Assembly (NCBI RefSeq): GCF_043195105.1
Contig: NZ_JBAFWO010000011.1
Origin: NCEH01 sp002257205
GTDB lineage: Bacteria; Pseudomonadota; Alphaproteobacteria; Rhizobiales; Xanthobacteraceae
Strand: one strand, 5' to 3'
DNA: 64,000 nt
The notes below the pieces were generated by a model, which worked only from the letters and a program-made list of their open reading frames with translations, was not told where the DNA came from and searched no databases. This document shows positions 9,483 to 17,983 of the stretch, one piece after another. Position 1 is the stretch's first letter; each line of letters starts with the position of its first letter. A program made the position numbers and the translations under genes.

Positions 9483-10202
9483 TTAGCCTTTAACGATCGT
9501 CACTTTCTCCGCCTCGAAGAGGGCAAGTCGATCATCAAGGCGTGTGACCACGAGTTTGGCGGATGCGCCGATTTCCATGCCCATCAGTCGCCCATAACGT
9601 GCGGCATTCATTTCAACCGTAATGGTCGGTGTCTGCTCAGGCTTAGAAGCTCCTTCGGGTTCTTCAGAATCCCACTCGTCGGACGTTATTTGGGCATCCT
9701 GCGCCAGATCATGAATAGCAGACGTGATTGCATTCCGACTCCCTCGATCTTTGACCGATTTATTTACTTTTTTCTTACTGTCATTAAGCGCCTTTGCCAT
9801 TTCGTAGATTGCGGAAATTCCGCCCATCTCTACGATTTTTTCCGCCACGGTGTGCGTTTTTGCCCCTTCATTTTCATGCAAGTACCGAATTACTACGGCA
9901 TACTTCCATGCCATTTGTCGTTGGCTTGTTCCCCTCGCGTCTGTGACATACATCATTACAGAGGTCGCCATATTTTTTGGGAATTTTTTCTTTGATTCCC
10001 AATATTTAAGCTCCTTGAATTTTTCATACACCTCGGGCCTCTTCTTCATAAGACTTGCGAGATGATACCCCTCTGCCAAATCATTGTATCGGTCAAGCCG
10101 GTATCCTTCGCGACGCTTCTTGTATTTAACTCTCAGATCACGCAGAGATTTAATGATCTGAGGCTTAACCTTGCGCACTTCGCTTCCCGTCGAATTGGGC
10201 AT
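9483..10202 (-). CDS. Hypothetical protein, island-associated
   Basis: The product has 239 residues and is not recognised. The N-terminal 60 residues are rich in Lys and Arg (several KK and RR pairs), which suggests nucleic-acid contact. The middle is predicted mainly helical, with a second Lys-rich patch (KKKVNKSVKDRGSR) near 140. An acidic linker (SEEPEGASKPEQ) then leads to a short C-terminal segment that looks beta-rich. The codon use is far more AT-rich than the chromosomal backbone. It sits between the AlpA-like regulator and the Rep-like gene on the same strand, so an accessory replication or partition role is possible but not shown. Confidence 0.55.
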   Translation of the reverse strand: MPNSTGSEVRKVKPQIIKSLRDLRVKYKKRREGYRLDRYNDLAEGYHLASLMKKRPEVYEKFKELKYWESKKKFPKNMATSVMMYVTDARGTSQRQMAWKYAVVIRYLHENEGAKTHTVAEKIVEMGGISAIYEMAKALNDSKKKVNKSVKDRGSRNAITSAIHDLAQDAQITSDEWDSEEPEGASKPEQTPTITVEMNAARYGRLMGMEIGASAKLVVTRLDDRLALFEAEKVTIVKG

Positions 10203-10306
10203 ATAATTTCCGATCGTTTTTAATTTAGGTATTCGTGATTTTCATATCGATTGATATAGATAGACATAAATCTATTGTTATTTTCTGCCATTTTATTGAT
10301 TTTTTA

Positions 10307-10510
10307 TTATTCATTATCTTTGAAGAGGCCATTGATGTCGGATTCACGCCATACCGTAATGCGCATTCCAATCTTGATAGGCTGCGGATAGCGGCCGCTC
10401 TTCACGCCGCGCCACCATGTGCTCTTGGATACGGGAATCGGCCCTTCCGGAGAGAGGACTTGCGATAACCGCAACAGCCGCTCGGAGGGCGCTTTGAAAC
10501 CTTCCATCAT
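10307..10510 (-). CDS. AlpA-family helix-turn-helix regulator
   Basis: A 67-residue protein. The start at 10510 has AGGAG seven bases upstream; a longer upstream frame is GC-biased and not credible. The sequence LLRLSQVLSPEGPIPVSKST followed by WWRGVKSGRYPQPIKIG and ITVWRESDI is the MerR-like winged helix of AlpA/excisionase proteins. These small regulators activate or excise P4-like and other tRNA-integrated elements, and they typically lie near the integrase. Integrase 1 lies about 1.1 kb away on the same strand, which supports control of excision. Confidence 0.82.
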   Translation of the reverse strand: MMEGFKAPSERLLRLSQVLSPEGPIPVSKSTWWRGVKSGRYPQPIKIGMRITVWRESDINGLFKDNE

Positions 10511-10920
10511 CGGATTTCTCCTAAATAGTTTGATGATCTGCGTTTGGTAGCGACAGCTGATCCTGATTGGGCGGGCCTCGGATCCTCTGTCGGCGTCGGC
10601 GTCCTCCAGAGCAGTCAAATTGGCTGTGCATGGGGCTCTCGTGGCTTTCCAGGCATGCGTCATCGATCTCGCAAACGGCGAGGGATGGCTGCGAACCGGG
10701 ACTTGGTTGATGTGCGGACGTGCGGGGGCTTTCGCGGCGCCCGTCATGGAGGCCGCGCAGGCAAGCGTCAGGGTTCCGTCCTGCACTCCCGCAGGACGGA
10801 CATCCGATAATCAGTGGGAATTAGGTGATCGGAGGCGCGTCAACGCCGCGCCGCCTTCGAGCCCTTGAAACTTGACCCGATCGTCTTGGACGATGATGGC
10901 TAACGCCGTTGTTGGCGGGC
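10511..10920. other. Gap without a recognisable gene
   Basis: About 410 bases, GC-rich compared with the AT-rich DNA to its left. No frame has a ribosome binding site plus family resemblance. It probably holds the promoter of the AlpA-like gene. Confidence 0.4.
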
Positions 10921-11379
10921 CTAGCCCTTGACGAGAATCTCGATGCTTTCCACCGGAACGCCAAGAGATCTCGACAGTGCTTCCTTCGCCTGCGGGATGG
11001 TCAGGACCGGCAATTTCGCCTCCTCAGGCAGGTCGTCCTCTTCGCGCCCGCGTGCGTCGTCGGAAAGGGTGTCGATCTCGGCCACTTCACCCGACGCAGC
11101 CTGGCCGAGGCTGATGAAGCTGTAATCCCAACGAAAGCGGGATTTCGAGCCGCGGCGCCCGAGAATGAACTCGCCGCACTCCGCTTCCTGGAGTTTTCGC
11201 GCCAAAGCGATCGCTTCGCTGCGATCGATTCTGGCCTTCACCGCGATACGGTCGATCGTCGTGAATTCCGTCTCTCTCTCCCGGCTTGCCCCCCAATCGA
11301 AGATGAGGCGGGCTGCCGCGTCATTCTTGTACAAGGCGCGAATTTTCTTGACCACTCGCTGCTTGACGTCGCTCGCCAT
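10921..11379 (-). CDS. Hypothetical protein next to integrase
   Basis: The product has 152 residues and is not recognised as a named family. Residues 1-80 are mixed helix with a pattern that could be a winged helix (TIDRIAVKARIDRSEAIALA). It ends in a short domain after an acidic linker (REEDDLPEEAK), with TIPQAKEALSRSLGVPVESI resembling a small helical module. It lies between integrase 1 and the AlpA-like regulator on the same strand. A DNA-binding accessory function is a guess from shape and position only. Confidence 0.6.
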   Translation of the reverse strand: MASDVKQRVVKKIRALYKNDAAARLIFDWGASRERETEFTTIDRIAVKARIDRSEAIALARKLQEAECGEFILGRRGSKSRFRWDYSFISLGQAASGEVAEIDTLSDDARGREEDDLPEEAKLPVLTIPQAKEALSRSLGVPVESIEILVKG

Positions 11380-11562
11380 GACCTCACCGATCCGCCCTGC
11401 GCCGAAGCGCTTTCGATGAGCATCATGTAGGGTGCTAGCCCCTGTTATTCAAGCGCTATTTTCTCTTATTCTGGTCTTTCAGCTATTTAAGAGCCAAAAA
11501 TTGCGAAAATTTGTTTGTTTACAATGGGTTATAAAACGGCAAATTTTTGCATCAAATCAAGC

Positions 11563-12756
11563 CTAGGGTTTCAACGCCCGAAACTCATCCAGCATGTCCG
11601 CCCAGGCCTGCATGAGCACCACCCGCTCCGGCCAATAGGTCGCCCGATTATAGGCGCGGCGGATTTCATTCTGATCAATATGGGCGAGCGCCGCCTCGAT
11701 CACGTCCGGCGAGAAGCCGCGCTCGTTCAGAATGGAGCTCGCGGTTGCGCGAAAGCCGTGGGCGGTCATCTCGTCCTGCGTGAACCCCATGCGCCGCAGC
11801 GCCGAGTTCAAGGCGTTCTCGCTCAGCAGCTTTTTGTTCGAGCGGATGGAGGGGAACACGAGTTCCGCCTCGCCCGTAAGCGGCCGGATCTCCGCCAGCA
11901 CTTGAAGAGCCTGCTTCGAAAGCGGCACCTTGTGCGGCCGGCGCATCTTCATGCGCTCGGCGGGGATGCTCCAGACCGAGGTTTCGAAATCGAACTCGGC
12001 CCAGCGTGCGCCGCGAACCTCGCCAGGGCGGCAGAAGGTGAGAGCCGTGAACAGCAGGGCGGACCGCAATGTCGGCCAGCCATCATATTCGTCGATCGCC
12101 CGCATCAGGCCGCCCAGCGCTTGCGGGTCAGTCAATGCCGCCCGATGGGTGACTTTCGGCCGTTCAAGCGCATCACGAAGAGGGAATGTCGGGTCCGTCT
12201 CGGCCCGCAATGTCGCGATGGCGAAGCGGAATACGCTGCCAATGGCGGCGCGCATCCGCCGGGCCGTCTCACGCCGACCACTGCGTTCGACTTGCTGCAG
12301 GACGGCGAGAATCTCAACTGGGGTGATCTGAGCAATGGGGCGATTCGCCAACGCCGGTCCGGCGAGAGTCTCTAACATCCAGCGGTTCTTGCTCATCGTG
12401 GCGGCGGCGGCTTCGCGCGCCTCCAGCCTTGCCAGATATTCCGCTGCGATCGCGCCGAACGTATTCTCCGCCGCCACGGATGCCGCGACCTTATCGAGCT
12501 TGCGAACGGTGGACGGGTCCTCGCCGTTGAGCAACTGCTTCTTGGCCTCATCGCGCTTGAGGCGCGCATCGGCCAGCGACGTGGTGGGATAAGGCCCGAA
12601 GGAAAGCTGCTTCGGCTTGCCGGCGAACCTATAGGCCAGGCGCCAGATGCGGCTGCCGTTCGGGCTGACGAGAACATGCAAGCCGCCGCCGTCGAATAAT
12701 TTGTAAGGCTTGTCCTTCGGCTTGGCGTTGCGAAGCGCGAGGTCGGTGAGCGACAT
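11563..12756 (-). CDS. Tyrosine integrase 1 (P4-type, DUF4102 N-terminus)
   Basis: The protein has 397 residues, a usual length for P4-type integrases. The N-terminal arm-binding domain (KPYKLFDGGGLHVLV, WRLAYRFAGKPKQLSFG) is followed by a core-binding domain. The catalytic residues are visible: Arg in FCRPGEVRGARW, Lys in KMRRPHKVPLS, HGFR, a second His in ALAHID and Tyr in RRAYNRATY. The start at 12756 (MSLTDLALRNAK) matches the family and was preferred to an ATG at 12783. It is transcribed away from the tRNA-Phe copy at 12922-12997, so it is the recombinase expected to integrate the left island there. Four TGTAGGCA repeats between the gene and the tRNA are likely arm sites or operators. 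Confidence 0.93.
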   Translation of the reverse strand: MSLTDLALRNAKPKDKPYKLFDGGGLHVLVSPNGSRIWRLAYRFAGKPKQLSFGPYPTTSLADARLKRDEAKKQLLNGEDPSTVRKLDKVAASVAAENTFGAIAAEYLARLEAREAAAATMSKNRWMLETLAGPALANRPIAQITPVEILAVLQQVERSGRRETARRMRAAIGSVFRFAIATLRAETDPTFPLRDALERPKVTHRAALTDPQALGGLMRAIDEYDGWPTLRSALLFTALTFCRPGEVRGARWAEFDFETSVWSIPAERMKMRRPHKVPLSKQALQVLAEIRPLTGEAELVFPSIRSNKKLLSENALNSALRRMGFTQDEMTAHGFRATASSILNERGFSPDVIEAALAHIDQNEIRRAYNRATYWPERVVLMQAWADMLDEFRALKP

Positions 12757-12757
12757 G

Positions 12758-12809
12758 TGTAGGCATCTCTTTTGTAGGCACACGGCCGATGCCTACGAAC
12801 ATGCCTACA
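12758..12809. repeat. Four TGTAGGCA repeats at integrase 1 start
   Basis: TGTAGGCA occurs at 12758-12765 and 12773-12780. The inverted form occurs at 12790-12797 (TGCCTACG, seven of eight) and 12802-12809 (TGCCTACA). Their place between the integrase start and the tRNA copy fits arm-type integrase sites and/or autoregulatory operators. Confidence 0.6.
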
Positions 12810-12918
12810 AATCGATGAGATGCAACGGCACGGCGAGAGACGCCGCGACCCCTCGAAAGGGGTTCAAGTCGTTGATTTTAAAAGATTTTGAAGCTTTGTG
12901 AGACGCTCTGAAAAGAGC

Positions 12919-13053
12919 AAATGGTGCCCAGGGGCGGAATCGAACCACCGACACTGCGATTTTCAGTCGCATGCTCTACCAACTGAGTTACCTGGGCGTC
13001 CGTAAGGCCGAAACCTCTTGGAGACGGGTGTGTATAGTGTCTCCCTGGCGCGC
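12919..13053. repeat. 135-bp flanking direct repeat, left copy (att-like)
   Basis: It matches 21446-21580 at all but three of 135 positions by eye. It contains a full tRNA-Phe gene plus about 56 bases upstream of it. Sequence similarity stops sharply on both sides. Confidence 0.88.
12922..12997 (-). tRNA. tRNA-Phe(GAA), copy with a D-stem mismatch
   Basis: The gene has 76 bases including an encoded CCA. The cloverleaf is complete, with anticodon loop CTGAAAA and TTCGATT in the T-arm. Relative to the second copy, base 10 is A instead of G, which breaks the G10-C25 pair of the D-stem. It borders integrase 1. It is probably an island-borne duplicate that is decaying or only partly functional, with the copy at 21449-21524 being canonical. 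Confidence 0.9.
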
Positions 13054-13203
13054 ATTTCCCTATCTTCTGACTTAGCCCTCGGATCAGTGTTTGTATCCCT
13101 TTTAACGCTCCCCCTGTATCCCTGCTCTGATGCGATTTGGAGGGAATTCAGGCCGCCTTTCCGGCGGGTTACGGCCACGGTCAACCAAGCGCTGGCTTAG
13201 AGT

Positions 13204-14340
13204 TCAGAACCCCAAGTGAGCGAGCGAATTATCGATCATCTTGCAAAGGGCATTTCGGGCGTCCGCCGGAGATTCTGTTGTATTCAGCCACTTAAATACG
13301 CCCGTGGTGATCCTTCCTATTTCCTGTTGCCCTTTATCTCCATAGGCAGCAGCAATTGCTCCTTGGATAGCTCGGTTATTTTGCTTTTCATATGCGCTGC
13401 CACGCTTTCCCAGGCCGCACATTTGGGCATATGAAACCATGACGATCGTGTTTTGGGCGATGGCTTCGGCATTGCTCTTTGGCTTGCCAATGATGGCTAT
13501 GAGGCCTCCCAGCGCGCCCCTCTCGCTTTGTGTGGGCGCCGTTGACTTCCCGCCGGAATTAGCCGAGGTGCAGCGCATAAAAGTTCTGTCGGCACTCTTA
13601 AGCTGGCCTTCGTGCAGAGTGAACGTCTCTTTATAGGCCTCGTAACCTGCCTCTTCCGCCCTGCAACGTGTAGATATGGTTAGGCTATTCCCCTTCAGAG
13701 TGTAGGTGGGAGCCTTGCAAAGCCCGCCGCCCTCAGACGTAAAGGACTTTTCCTTGATCTCAAACCACGGTCCTTCCGTCCGCTGCTTGTAGCTTCGACA
13801 TGCATCCGTCACGTCGCTCCAGGCACCGATGAAATCTGAAAGCTTAGGTGATGTGGCCGGTACGGTGGGGGCCATTGGAGTTGAGACGGCGGCTGGTAGC
13901 GTTGTGCTTGGGGTGGGTGTTCCTGCGGTCTGCGATGCCATAGCCGCCCATTGGTAGGGCTTGGCATTGATGTCGGCGATAACTCCGGCTTTGGACGCCT
14001 CTTCCACCCGACCAGCGCATTCCTTCTTAATTTCCTCCGGCTTTGCATTCTGGAGATAGTCGGCGTTCGCTCTCTGAACGGAGCCGAGGAGGAACTGACG
14101 ATAGTCATCAGCCATCGTCGTGAAATGCGTGACAATCCAGGAATCCAGGTCAGCAAGATAGTCCGCCTTGAGCTGCACGCCGCATATGTTCTGCGTCGTG
14201 AGCCAATGCCTTGCCTCTTGATCGCGCTTCTGGCCGGCGGCATCGTCCCTCCAACTCCAGGCGCCTGCGGGCGTGGAAATTGACACAGTCGAAAGCCATG
14301 CCATTAACAATGCGCCGGCTATTGTTCTTTGCTTCGACAT
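13204..14340 (-). CDS. Secreted or periplasmic hypothetical protein
   Basis: The protein has 378 residues and a clear Sec signal peptide (hydrophobic AGALLMAWLSTVSI ending in PAGAWS). AGGAG sits well before the ATG at 14340. A Pro/Thr/Ala-rich linker at about 140-165 separates two parts. The middle part (FIGAWSDVTDACRSYK through FMRCTS, with several Cys) looks like a small beta-barrel of disulfide-bonded strands. The C-terminus is helical with two Cys and resembles a small periplasmic domain. No family was recognised. It is probably island cargo acting outside the cytoplasm. Confidence 0.7.
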   Translation of the reverse strand: MSKQRTIAGALLMAWLSTVSISTPAGAWSWRDDAAGQKRDQEARHWLTTQNICGVQLKADYLADLDSWIVTHFTTMADDYRQFLLGSVQRANADYLQNAKPEEIKKECAGRVEEASKAGVIADINAKPYQWAAMASQTAGTPTPSTTLPAAVSTPMAPTVPATSPKLSDFIGAWSDVTDACRSYKQRTEGPWFEIKEKSFTSEGGGLCKAPTYTLKGNSLTISTRCRAEEAGYEAYKETFTLHEGQLKSADRTFMRCTSANSGGKSTAPTQSERGALGGLIAIIGKPKSNAEAIAQNTIVMVSYAQMCGLGKRGSAYEKQNNRAIQGAIAAAYGDKGQQEIGRITTGVFKWLNTTESPADARNALCKMIDNSLAHLGF

Positions 14341-14448
14341 TAACTCGTTCTCCTGCGATGGATCGGTTCGCCCACCGAATGTTCGTCGACATTAGGTCCA
14401 TTCCCAAGCTGATGCTCACGAAATATTCGGATCCGAACTATTCGCTCA

Positions 14449-14937
14449 TCAATTGAAGATGAAGGACGAGTAATTGAATAAAATAGTTCCGATATATATG
14501 ATTAGACTAACAAAAATAAGATACAGCTTTGAATGTGTTACGATGTATCGAACTCCAAAATAGACCGGAGGAATTAGTAATACTGCTAAGAACATTAAAG
14601 TTCCGGTTGCGATATTCAAGCTCACCGGTAATGACCGAATATCTCTAATCGCTTGCGTAATATACCGAATTAAAAATCCTAAAGATGATACGACCACAAA
14701 AAATGACAGAAGCCCTGCGTTTCCTTTGGTGATGTAGCCTGCCTTAATCAGAAAATATGGTATGAATATAATTATCGAGTAATATAGTGGAATTAGGCAA
14801 AGTTGCGAAGGATCTCCATCGGCCTTTTTTGTCGTGTATTTAACGGACCTCGCCGATAGGCCGTTGGGTGGCGGGTTTAGATGGATGCCTGAAGGCGCCC
14901 GAATCTCTTCTTCCCGAGGAGCATTATATTCGGTCAT
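14449..14937 (-). CDS. Hypothetical four-helix membrane protein
   Basis: The product has 162 residues. The start at 14937 (MTEYNAPREEE) was chosen because the longer frame upstream overlaps the next gene and has opposite composition. A polar, proline-rich N-terminal 50 residues precedes about four hydrophobic segments (LIPLYYSIIIFIPYFLI, LLSFFVVVSSLGFLI, LMFLAVLLIPPVYFG, YLIFVSLIIYIGTILF). It is AT-rich. It is the middle gene of three on the same strand, and no function is recognisable. Confidence 0.6.
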   Translation of the reverse strand: MTEYNAPREEEIRAPSGIHLNPPPNGLSARSVKYTTKKADGDPSQLCLIPLYYSIIIFIPYFLIKAGYITKGNAGLLSFFVVVSSLGFLIRYITQAIRDIRSLPVSLNIATGTLMFLAVLLIPPVYFGVRYIVTHSKLYLIFVSLIIYIGTILFNYSSFIFN

Positions 14938-14972
14938 GGCTGCAACTAATCCCCTTTTTAGATCAAAATAGA

Positions 14973-15308
14973 TTAATTCGCTTTTCGGATTTCCCGACGC
15001 CCGAGAAATGCGAGGACGGCAAGGACGCATGAAATCCCCGCCCAAATTTGCAAATCGCGAAAGATCGATGCGGAGGCCAGGGCAAAGCCGAGAAGGCCGG
15101 CCGCCAGAAAGATCGCTGCGGAGAAGCGGGGAAGGCCCATGGCGAATGCACCGCCGAGCACGAACATAAAGGCCATCACAAGGCCAGCGGCACCGGCTTG
15201 GGAGGTCGTCTGATCGCTGGTGAGGTTGCTGCCGACCATGACGGCGCAGGACTGAAGGCCGAGGACGGCAACCAAGCACAACGAGATAACGAGAACGGCT
15301 ATCCGCAT
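14973..15308 (-). CDS. Small membrane protein with possible lipoprotein signal
   Basis: A 111-residue protein. The N-terminus MRIAVLVISLCLVAVLGLQSC resembles a lipobox (LQSC at 18-21). Three further hydrophobic segments follow and the end is a basic RREIRKAN tail. From memory, similar small proteins are common next to regulators in rhizobial accessory DNA, but their function is not known. It is transcribed divergently from the XRE regulator, and the palindrome at 15364-15381 lies in the shared promoter region. Confidence 0.65.
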   Translation of the reverse strand: MRIAVLVISLCLVAVLGLQSCAVMVGSNLTSDQTTSQAGAAGLVMAFMFVLGGAFAMGLPRFSAAIFLAAGLLGFALASASIFRDLQIWAGISCVLAVLAFLGRREIRKAN

Positions 15309-15363
15309 TCGAGCCCCCCAGCTCTGATGGATCCAGGCCGCAAGAGGCCGGCTTTCTCTAATT

Positions 15364-15381
15364 TATGGGCTATAGTCCATA
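15364..15381. promoter_or_regulatory. C-box-like operator between small membrane protein and XRE regulator
   Basis: An 18-base near-perfect palindrome (TATGGGCTATAGTCCATA, one mismatched pair). It resembles the TATGGACT/AGTCCATA boxes bound by restriction-modification controller (C) proteins. It is located 34 bases before the XRE start, so autoregulation is likely. Confidence 0.55.
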
Positions 15382-15414
15382 GATTGTATCCCCGCAAGGC
15401 GTTGCCCTGCGAGG

Positions 15415-15699
15415 ATGAAAGCGAAGCGTTTGGTGGCGTGGAATCTGAGGAGGCTGCGGGTGGAGAAGGGGCTCACGCAGGAGGCGTTAGCGTTCTCAGC
15501 CCAGGTCGATATGTCGTATTTGGCGAGCTTGGAGGTTGAGCGCGCCAACGGATCGGTGGACCTGCTGGAACAAATCGCTCAAGCGCTCGATGTGCATATT
15601 TCCGAGCTGTTCCAGCCGTTTCCAGAAGGGGCCATCAAACCGGGGCCGCTTCGAAAAGGCCGAAAACCTCTACGTCTTCAGCGTCGGACTAACACATAA
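15415..15699 (+). CDS. XRE-family (C-protein-like) transcription regulator
   Basis: The protein has 94 residues. The helix-turn-helix fills residues 8-65 (WNLRRLRVEKGLTQEALA, then VDMSYLASLEVERANGS), followed by LEQIAQALDVHISELF. This is the compact fold of R-M controller proteins and related island regulators. A palindrome of C-box type lies just upstream. There is no restriction-modification pair next to it, so it probably controls its own expression and neighbouring island genes. Confidence 0.82.
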   Translation: MKAKRLVAWNLRRLRVEKGLTQEALAFSAQVDMSYLASLEVERANGSVDLLEQIAQALDVHISELFQPFPEGAIKPGPLRKGRKPLRLQRRTNT

Positions 15700-15787
15700 C
15701 TCCCTCGCACATCGGCGAAAACCATTCGGCAGCAACCAGTCTCAAAGTCGACAAGTGTGCGATGGGCGGCAGTTTCCGGAATATTTT

Positions 15788-16411
15788 CTAAAGACGCTTC
15801 AGCATCGCGTCTTGAAACATATCAGCGATAAGAAGCATCAAATCATCGACTAATTTTACGTGCTTTTCGATGTCTAACGATCTAAGATCCGGTTGGTCAC
15901 CGTGCGCTATTGCGTGTCGCCAAGCAACCACTTGAGTATCTAATCTTATCTTATATGCATTTATTGGAGTTGAATCAAAGCTCATAATTTTAAGATTGTG
16001 ATACAAAGTTGCGCAATTAAGATTGGATTTTGCATAAACAACTTCAGACCTAAAACGATCATATCCACAGTCAATTATATCATAGAGTTTTTCAACAAAT
16101 ATGCGGCGAGCTTCATTGGAATGATTTCGATCCCTTAAGGATTGAAGTTCATCTACCATAACTCCGGTAAGCATCATCCAATCTTGATCCTTTATTTTTC
16201 CCCCTTTTGCTTTTAAAAATTTCGTATATGTGTTAACGCAATCGTTGTAAAATCCCTCCCAATGGGAGTAACTCAGAACAATTGCTGCTTTAGAAGCAAT
16301 TCCAAAAGGATCCGAGTGTCCAATAACAAGATTTTTGAGCTGTAAAAGTTCCTTCGCACGTCTAACGCGACTTGCATCAATTTCATCGAAAAACTCATCA
16401 ATTTGAGGCAT
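15788..16411 (-). CDS. MAE_28990/MAE_18760-type HEPN-like nuclease
   Basis: The protein has 207 residues, mostly helical. Near the end WRHAIAHGD supplies the R-x4-H motif of HEPN ribonucleases. A second conserved patch is SYSHWEGFYNDCVNTY near 75. The ATG at 16411 overlaps the end of the DUF262 gene by 14 bases, so the two are translationally coupled. DUF262 with this HEPN type recurs as a gene pair and is regarded as a candidate toxin-antitoxin or antiphage module. Target RNA and partner contact are unknown. Confidence 0.78.
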   Translation of the reverse strand: MPQIDEFFDEIDASRVRRAKELLQLKNLVIGHSDPFGIASKAAIVLSYSHWEGFYNDCVNTYTKFLKAKGGKIKDQDWMMLTGVMVDELQSLRDRNHSNEARRIFVEKLYDIIDCGYDRFRSEVVYAKSNLNCATLYHNLKIMSFDSTPINAYKIRLDTQVVAWRHAIAHGDQPDLRSLDIEKHVKLVDDLMLLIADMFQDAMLKRL

Positions 16412-17619
16412 GCGGGTCAAACCATCTTGTACCAAATGGAATCGTGCGTTGAAGGCGCGTTGTTCCGGTAAGACCAGGGGTCGCCATCTTTCGAACCTCT
16501 GGCTGTTGCCAGAATGCCGCAATGCGCACTTTCGCAAAATCATCTGGATTTGGCAGAGTTTCTATAGCCGCCCTGTGGCGTGCAAGACCGACGACAACCC
16601 CTTCCAGCGCTCGAAGAGAAAAACGGTTCGCGAGCGAGTCCCGGACATCGACCGGAGGAAGGAGAGCTTCGCTACCAAGAGATTGAGAAAGCAGATTAAC
16701 TACCCATTTAACAGTATCCAAAACCATGCCAATATCAAACTCGTCAATAATTTTCAGTATAGATGTATCTAAAAAGGCCTGGACGTCCTTCCCGGGATGA
16801 TAATCAATAAATGTATGCACAATGATGCGAACCGCATATTCAATATCCTTCTGTGACTCTCTTTGAATTTGCGTAATTTGAAATACTTCCTGAAATGCAT
16901 TCTCTCTACATATTTCTCTAATGCTTTTTGTGAACGCCGGACTTGCCAAAACCATAGAGCAAGTGCGAACTTCCTGTTCATTTGCGTAAGCACCTCCTCG
17001 ATTTAACCTCTGAAAAAGATCAAATTTCGTCTTAGGATCGCTCGGATACTTTAAGATTTGAAAATCAATTCTATGTCGTCTAAAAAATAATTGCAGTGCT
17101 TTATCGAGTGGATTCTGTTTAATTATATCCCCCCCCAGTGTCACTTTCGATTAGATAAAGACCGGGCCCGCCTTCATTAGAGGTCAAGGATATATCATCA
17201 GCCTCCGGGCTTTCATAAGATTTTAATGATAGTGGCCTGCCGTTTGCCTCCCAAACAACATCATTTAGAGACGGCAAATATTTGGTAGATATCAATTTAG
17301 ATCTTGCTATCTCGCCCGTATCAGGATCTTTCAATACGCCCATAAACTCGAGAATTGTTGAAATTCTCTGGAGACCATCGATAAGATCCCACGTTCCATT
17401 CGAATTTTCATAAGCAAATGCCGGAGGTATCGGGATGCCTATTAGGATCGATTCAACAAAGTTAGATTTCTTTGTTAAGCTCCATCGAAATAATCGTTGA
17501 AAATCTGGAAATATATTAAGCTCTTGATTCATATACATATTGGCAACTTCGCCAATTGTTATTTGAACGCTTTCAGTGGTAACAGTCCGTTTTGCATTAT
17601 CAATCTCATCGCGAAGCAT
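16398..17619 (-). pseudogene. DUF262 (GmrSD N-terminal-like) protein gene, frameshifted in an 8-G tract
   Basis: The N-terminal part (start 17619) carries the DUF262/ParB-like motif IFPDFQRLFRW, IGIPIPPAFAYE and DLIDGLQRISTI, then stops at 17119 after a run of eight G on the coding strand (17129-17136). The remainder continues in the next frame (FDLFQRLNRGG, a second DUF262 motif) to 16398. With seven G the two halves join as TGGDIIKQN and give one protein of about 406 residues. So the break is a single extra base in a homopolymer. It could be a sequencing error, a true mutation or slippage-based phase variation. DUF262 enzymes are NTP-using nuclease modules of the GmrSD type IV restriction group. 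The HEPN gene follows with overlap. Confidence 0.8.
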
Positions 17620-17878
17620 CTGATATCTCTTTCTATAAATCTAACTTGGATTTTATCATCAGAGTGAGCTTCTTCCAATCTCCGGTTTTAAGTGTAAGGC
17701 GGATACTATTTTCGAAAATTCAAAATCGGAATGCCTTCTTAAGAATTTTTTGCCCCAAAAGTAAATGGCCGGGGCGACCGCTGGCTGAAGCGCAAACATG
17801 AGTGAGGGAGTCCTATAGCAATCCTCTCAATACTGGTGTCGAAACTTTCGAACGATGTTCGATAGCGCATGCCCTAAT

Positions 17879-17970
17879 GGACACTTAGTCAGCGCCCATT
17901 TCAAGTGTCCGTAAGGGTTGATTTTTGCATTTCGGACATATATTATACGGACATCATATCAACGGACGTT
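17879..17970. promoter_or_regulatory. Possible res/crossover site of the serine recombinase
   Basis: Inverted arms occur just before the recombinase gene: GGACACTT at 17879-17886 with AAGTGTCC at 17903-17910, and TGTCCG at 17907-17912 with CGGACA at 17933-17938, followed by two more CGGAC words to 17966. Sites of about 32 bases with dyad symmetry suit resolvase/invertase binding. This is inference. Confidence 0.35.
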
Positions 17971-17983
17971 TTGGGGGAACGAA

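Larger units (their letters stand above)
1..12918. mobile_element. Left tRNA-Phe island (partial, runs off the left edge)
   Basis: This stretch holds an integrase at its right end, next to a tRNA-Phe copy, plus an AlpA-like regulator, a HUH Rep-like gene and three large nuclease/ATPase genes. Several parts are clearly AT-rich (9.08-10.3 kb). The integrase pointing away from the tRNA 3' end is the usual layout of an integrative element in a tRNA gene. No second copy of the tRNA 3' end was found further left, so the left boundary lies outside the window or has been lost. That all of 1-8 kb belongs to the same element is inference from content. Confidence 0.6.
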
